From Methanoregula sp. (GTDB taxonomy: Archaea; Halobacteriota; Methanomicrobia; Methanomicrobiales; Methanospirillaceae): a stretch of DNA of 6,782 nt. Positions 5,344-6,782 of this stretch are shown here, in pieces. Made by a program: the position numbers and the translations under genes. Positions within the stretch are counted from its first letter, which is position 1, and the number at the start of each line of letters is the position of its first letter. The stretch covers positions 1 through 6,782 of the forward strand of contig JAURZP010000438.1 of assembly GCA_030653335.1 (NCBI GenBank), read 5' to 3'. The notes beneath the pieces were generated by a model. It was not told where the DNA came from and did not search any database. It saw only the letters and a program-made list of their open reading frames with translations.

Positions 5344-6381
5344 TTAAATGAGTTTAAAGATGGGGTGGCTTTCTGATTTGCACTCGATCCCGAGCTGACG
5401 GGTCGCCTCAAGAACAGTGATGTCCGTGTAGGCCTGTGCGGTGATCATTGCTTCTACGTTCTCGATTGGACCGTACATGATAAGGTCTGCACCGAGTGTG
5501 CTTGCAATCATGTTGCAGCCGATATCAGGAGCTGACCATGCGGCCTGCTTTATGCCTTCCATACCGCCAAGGTAGTGGTGGGACATCTGTTTTAAGAGGA
5601 CATCCTTACCCTCGTATCCTGCTGCGAGTACTGAGGGGGTCTTGCTCGTTCCTTTCCAGCGCTTGAGCCAGGTCCAGGAAACGGTCATGTTGTGGTATGC
5701 ACCACCGGTCGGGTAGCCGTGGATTGCCTTGCATGCAAGGATCTCACGGTATGAGCCACCGCTGCCAAGACCTAGCGGGGTTGCTGCTGTGTCGAGAATC
5801 GGGCGCTTGATACCGCAGTACTCTGCGATCTCGAGCATACCCTTGGTCTGTCCTGCAACGCCTCCAGAGGTGAGCACTTTCTCCCTGCCGACAACGGATG
5901 GGTCTGCGGGGTTGAATGCGAGCACAATGGCTGCATCCACGTCACTGTTCTTGAGTGCTTCGATGCTTTCTGGCATGATCGAACCGTTGATCGAGTTGTA
6001 GATCGCACGGTTTGCAAGGCCGACGTCGGTAACGTACTTGCATGCATGGGCTAGTGCTGCTGGCACTGATGAGTCCATTAAGAACGCGGTCTTGTTGTCG
6101 ATTGAGTCGAACCAGCTGAAGTAGCTCTCGAATGCCTCGCCGTACTCGGCAATGATCTGGATGAAGTGCGGGATACCGGTCAGGTCTGAGAGGACCTGAC
6201 AGCGGTTCCAGAGGGCTTCTGCCTTTGCCTTGTCGATAGTTCCTTTGTGGTCGTCAAGCACACACTCGTGCTTGTTGTAGAAGATTGATGCACCCAATAC
6301 AGTAGGGTACTCTCCGGGCTGTCCACCGATCTTGGTACCGTTGAAGTCCCAGACACTCTGTTCTTTTTCAAATCTGAACAT
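5344..6381 (-). CDS. mtrH: Tetrahydromethanopterin S-methyltransferase subunit H
   Basis: MtrH is the peripheral cytosolic subunit that moves the methyl group from methyl-H4MPT (or methyl-H4SPT) to the Co(I) corrinoid on MtrA. MtrE is thought to pass it on to coenzyme M, and the whole reaction drives Na+ export. The protein is a TIM barrel related to methyltetrahydrofolate methyltransferases. Clear family motifs are KIGGQPGEYPTVLGASIFY (17-35), the DSS segment (103-105), GLANRAIYNSING (121-133), VLAFNPADPSVVG (153-165), KGMLEIAEYCGI (180-191) and ILDTAATPLGLGSG (195-208). At 345 residues it is longer than the 310-316 that I recall for Methanothermobacter and Methanosarcina; the extra sequence seems to lie around residues 242-278. 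The ATG at 6381 follows a GGAGGTG site at 9 nt spacing and lies 17 nt after the upstream stop, as expected for the last gene of the mtr operon. Confidence 0.97.
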   Translation of the reverse strand: MFRFEKEQSVWDFNGTKIGGQPGEYPTVLGASIFYNKHECVLDDHKGTIDKAKAEALWNRCQVLSDLTGIPHFIQIIAEYGEAFESYFSWFDSIDNKTAFLMDSSVPAALAHACKYVTDVGLANRAIYNSINGSIMPESIEALKNSDVDAAIVLAFNPADPSVVGREKVLTSGGVAGQTKGMLEIAEYCGIKRPILDTAATPLGLGSGGSYREILACKAIHGYPTGGAYHNMTVSWTWLKRWKGTSKTPSVLAAGYEGKDVLLKQMSHHYLGGMEGIKQAAWSAPDIGCNMIASTLGADLIMYGPIENVEAMITAQAYTDITVLEATRQLGIECKSESHPIFKLI

Positions 6382-6390
6382 ATTCGTTTA

Positions 6391-6397
6391 CACCTCC
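6391..6397 (-). promoter_or_regulatory. Strong Shine-Dalgarno site of mtrH
   Basis: GGAGGTG on the minus strand, 9 nt before the mtrH ATG, is a near-perfect complement of the archaeal 16S 3' end. It fixes the start codon and implies efficient translation. Confidence 0.85.
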
Positions 6398-6398
6398 A

Positions 6399-6782
6399 TT
6401 ACACCATTGTCATTAATTTCTGGAACAGGAACAATAGCATCACAAATACGGTAAGTCCTGCAACGAGGCCGTAGAGAATGCCGATATCCCGTCCAATCTT
6501 TCTTCCAACACGCTGCGCAACCTCTGCATCGACGAATTCGATATTCTTCTCGATCTTGTCGAGTCGTTTCTCGATTTCGAGGAACTGGGGGTTTGCAGCT
6601 GCAGAGCCAACTTCAGCGCCGCCGGCAGCTTCCTTGACTTCAACGACAATGGCTTCAGCAGCGAACGCACCCGGGTCACGGGCTTTAAGTTCGTTGATTT
6701 TAGCCTTGATTGCGCCGATGTCTTCGGTTTCCATGATGTTGACGATTTCCGTCTGTTCCTGGAAGCGCTTGATCGCTGCGTC
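6399..6782 (-). CDS. mtrG: MtrA corrinoid-domain C-terminus fused in frame to MtrG (5' end outside window)
   Basis: The frame is open to the window edge, giving 127 visible residues. Residues 1-51 read like the end of the MtrA cobalamin-binding domain: IKRFQEQTEIVNIMETEDIG (4-23), then AKINELKARDPGAFAAEAIV (26-45). I recall the matching Methanosarcina MtrA segments as RFQEQVQVVNLLDTED and KDPGAFDADPMVVEI. An Ala/Gly linker follows (about 52-63). The remainder is a full MtrG: NPQFLEIEKRLDKIEKNIEF (64-83), the signature RVGRKIGRDIGILYGLVAGL (91-110) and a C-terminal membrane helix (103-122). MtrG normally stands alone at about 70-85 residues and is separated from mtrA by mtrF. Here no stop or new ribosome site separates the two parts, and mtrF is absent between them. 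The ATG at 6734 falls inside the MtrA-like part and is not a convincing start. MtrG anchors the complex with MtrA, B and F; the fusion would tether the corrinoid domain to the MtrG helix. Confidence 0.85.
   Translation of the reverse strand, partial: DAAIKRFQEQTEIVNIMETEDIGAIKAKINELKARDPGAFAAEAIVVEVKEAAGGAEVGSAAANPQFLEIEKRLDKIEKNIEFVDAEVAQRVGRKIGRDIGILYGLVAGLTVFVMLLFLFQKLMTMV

Noticed and set aside
5729..6047. Long frames on both strands inside mtrH
   Set aside because: The mtrH product is unmistakable, and these frames are Ser/Thr-rich shadows with no motif.

Overview
The window looks like ordinary chromosome from a methanogenic euryarchaeon. Two genes at the right edge encode parts of the Na+-pumping methyl-H4MPT:coenzyme M methyltransferase (MtrH and an MtrG-containing protein). 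The genes show archaeal habits: GGAGGTG or GGTGA ribosome sites on some, TATA boxes placed for leaderless or short-leader mRNAs on others, and oligo-T tracts between genes. The secreted protein near the middle resembles surface proteins I know from Methanomicrobiales (Methanoregula-like), so that order is my best guess. No tRNA, rRNA, CRISPR array or insertion sequence was seen.

Layout from the left. Positions 1-1271 (+) hold the end of a GNAT acetyltransferase gene that overlaps a DUF2156 (double-GNAT, LPG-synthase-C-like) gene by ATGA. A T-rich convergent intergenic region follows. Positions 1547-2143 (-) encode a MarC-family membrane protein, which shares an AT-rich upstream region with a divergent gene at 2326-2943 (+). 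That gene encodes an unusual protein: an 80-residue Lys/Ala/Pro tail like histone H1, followed by two complete rubredoxin domains. A gene at 3064-3690 (-) encodes a TMEM175-type channel protein and converges on the rubredoxin gene. Across an 83-92 bp divergent promoter region containing a CCGGT inverted repeat lies a secreted, C-terminally anchored surface protein (3783-4469, +), followed by a six-repeat TPR protein (4534-5160, +). Finally, 5344-6782 (-) is the distal end of the mtr operon.

The genes do not form one pathway. The mtr pair is core energy metabolism. The rest is a set of small independent units: a coupled acyltransferase pair, two membrane proteins, a surface protein, a TPR scaffold and a redox protein.

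The two points most worth following are these. (1) The MtrG reading frame is open to the window edge and begins with sequence typical of the end of the MtrA corrinoid domain, implying an MtrA-MtrG fusion with no mtrF between. (2) The H1-tailed tandem rubredoxin suggests a redox protein held on DNA or another polyanion. I see no convincing multi-gene undescribed system in this window.
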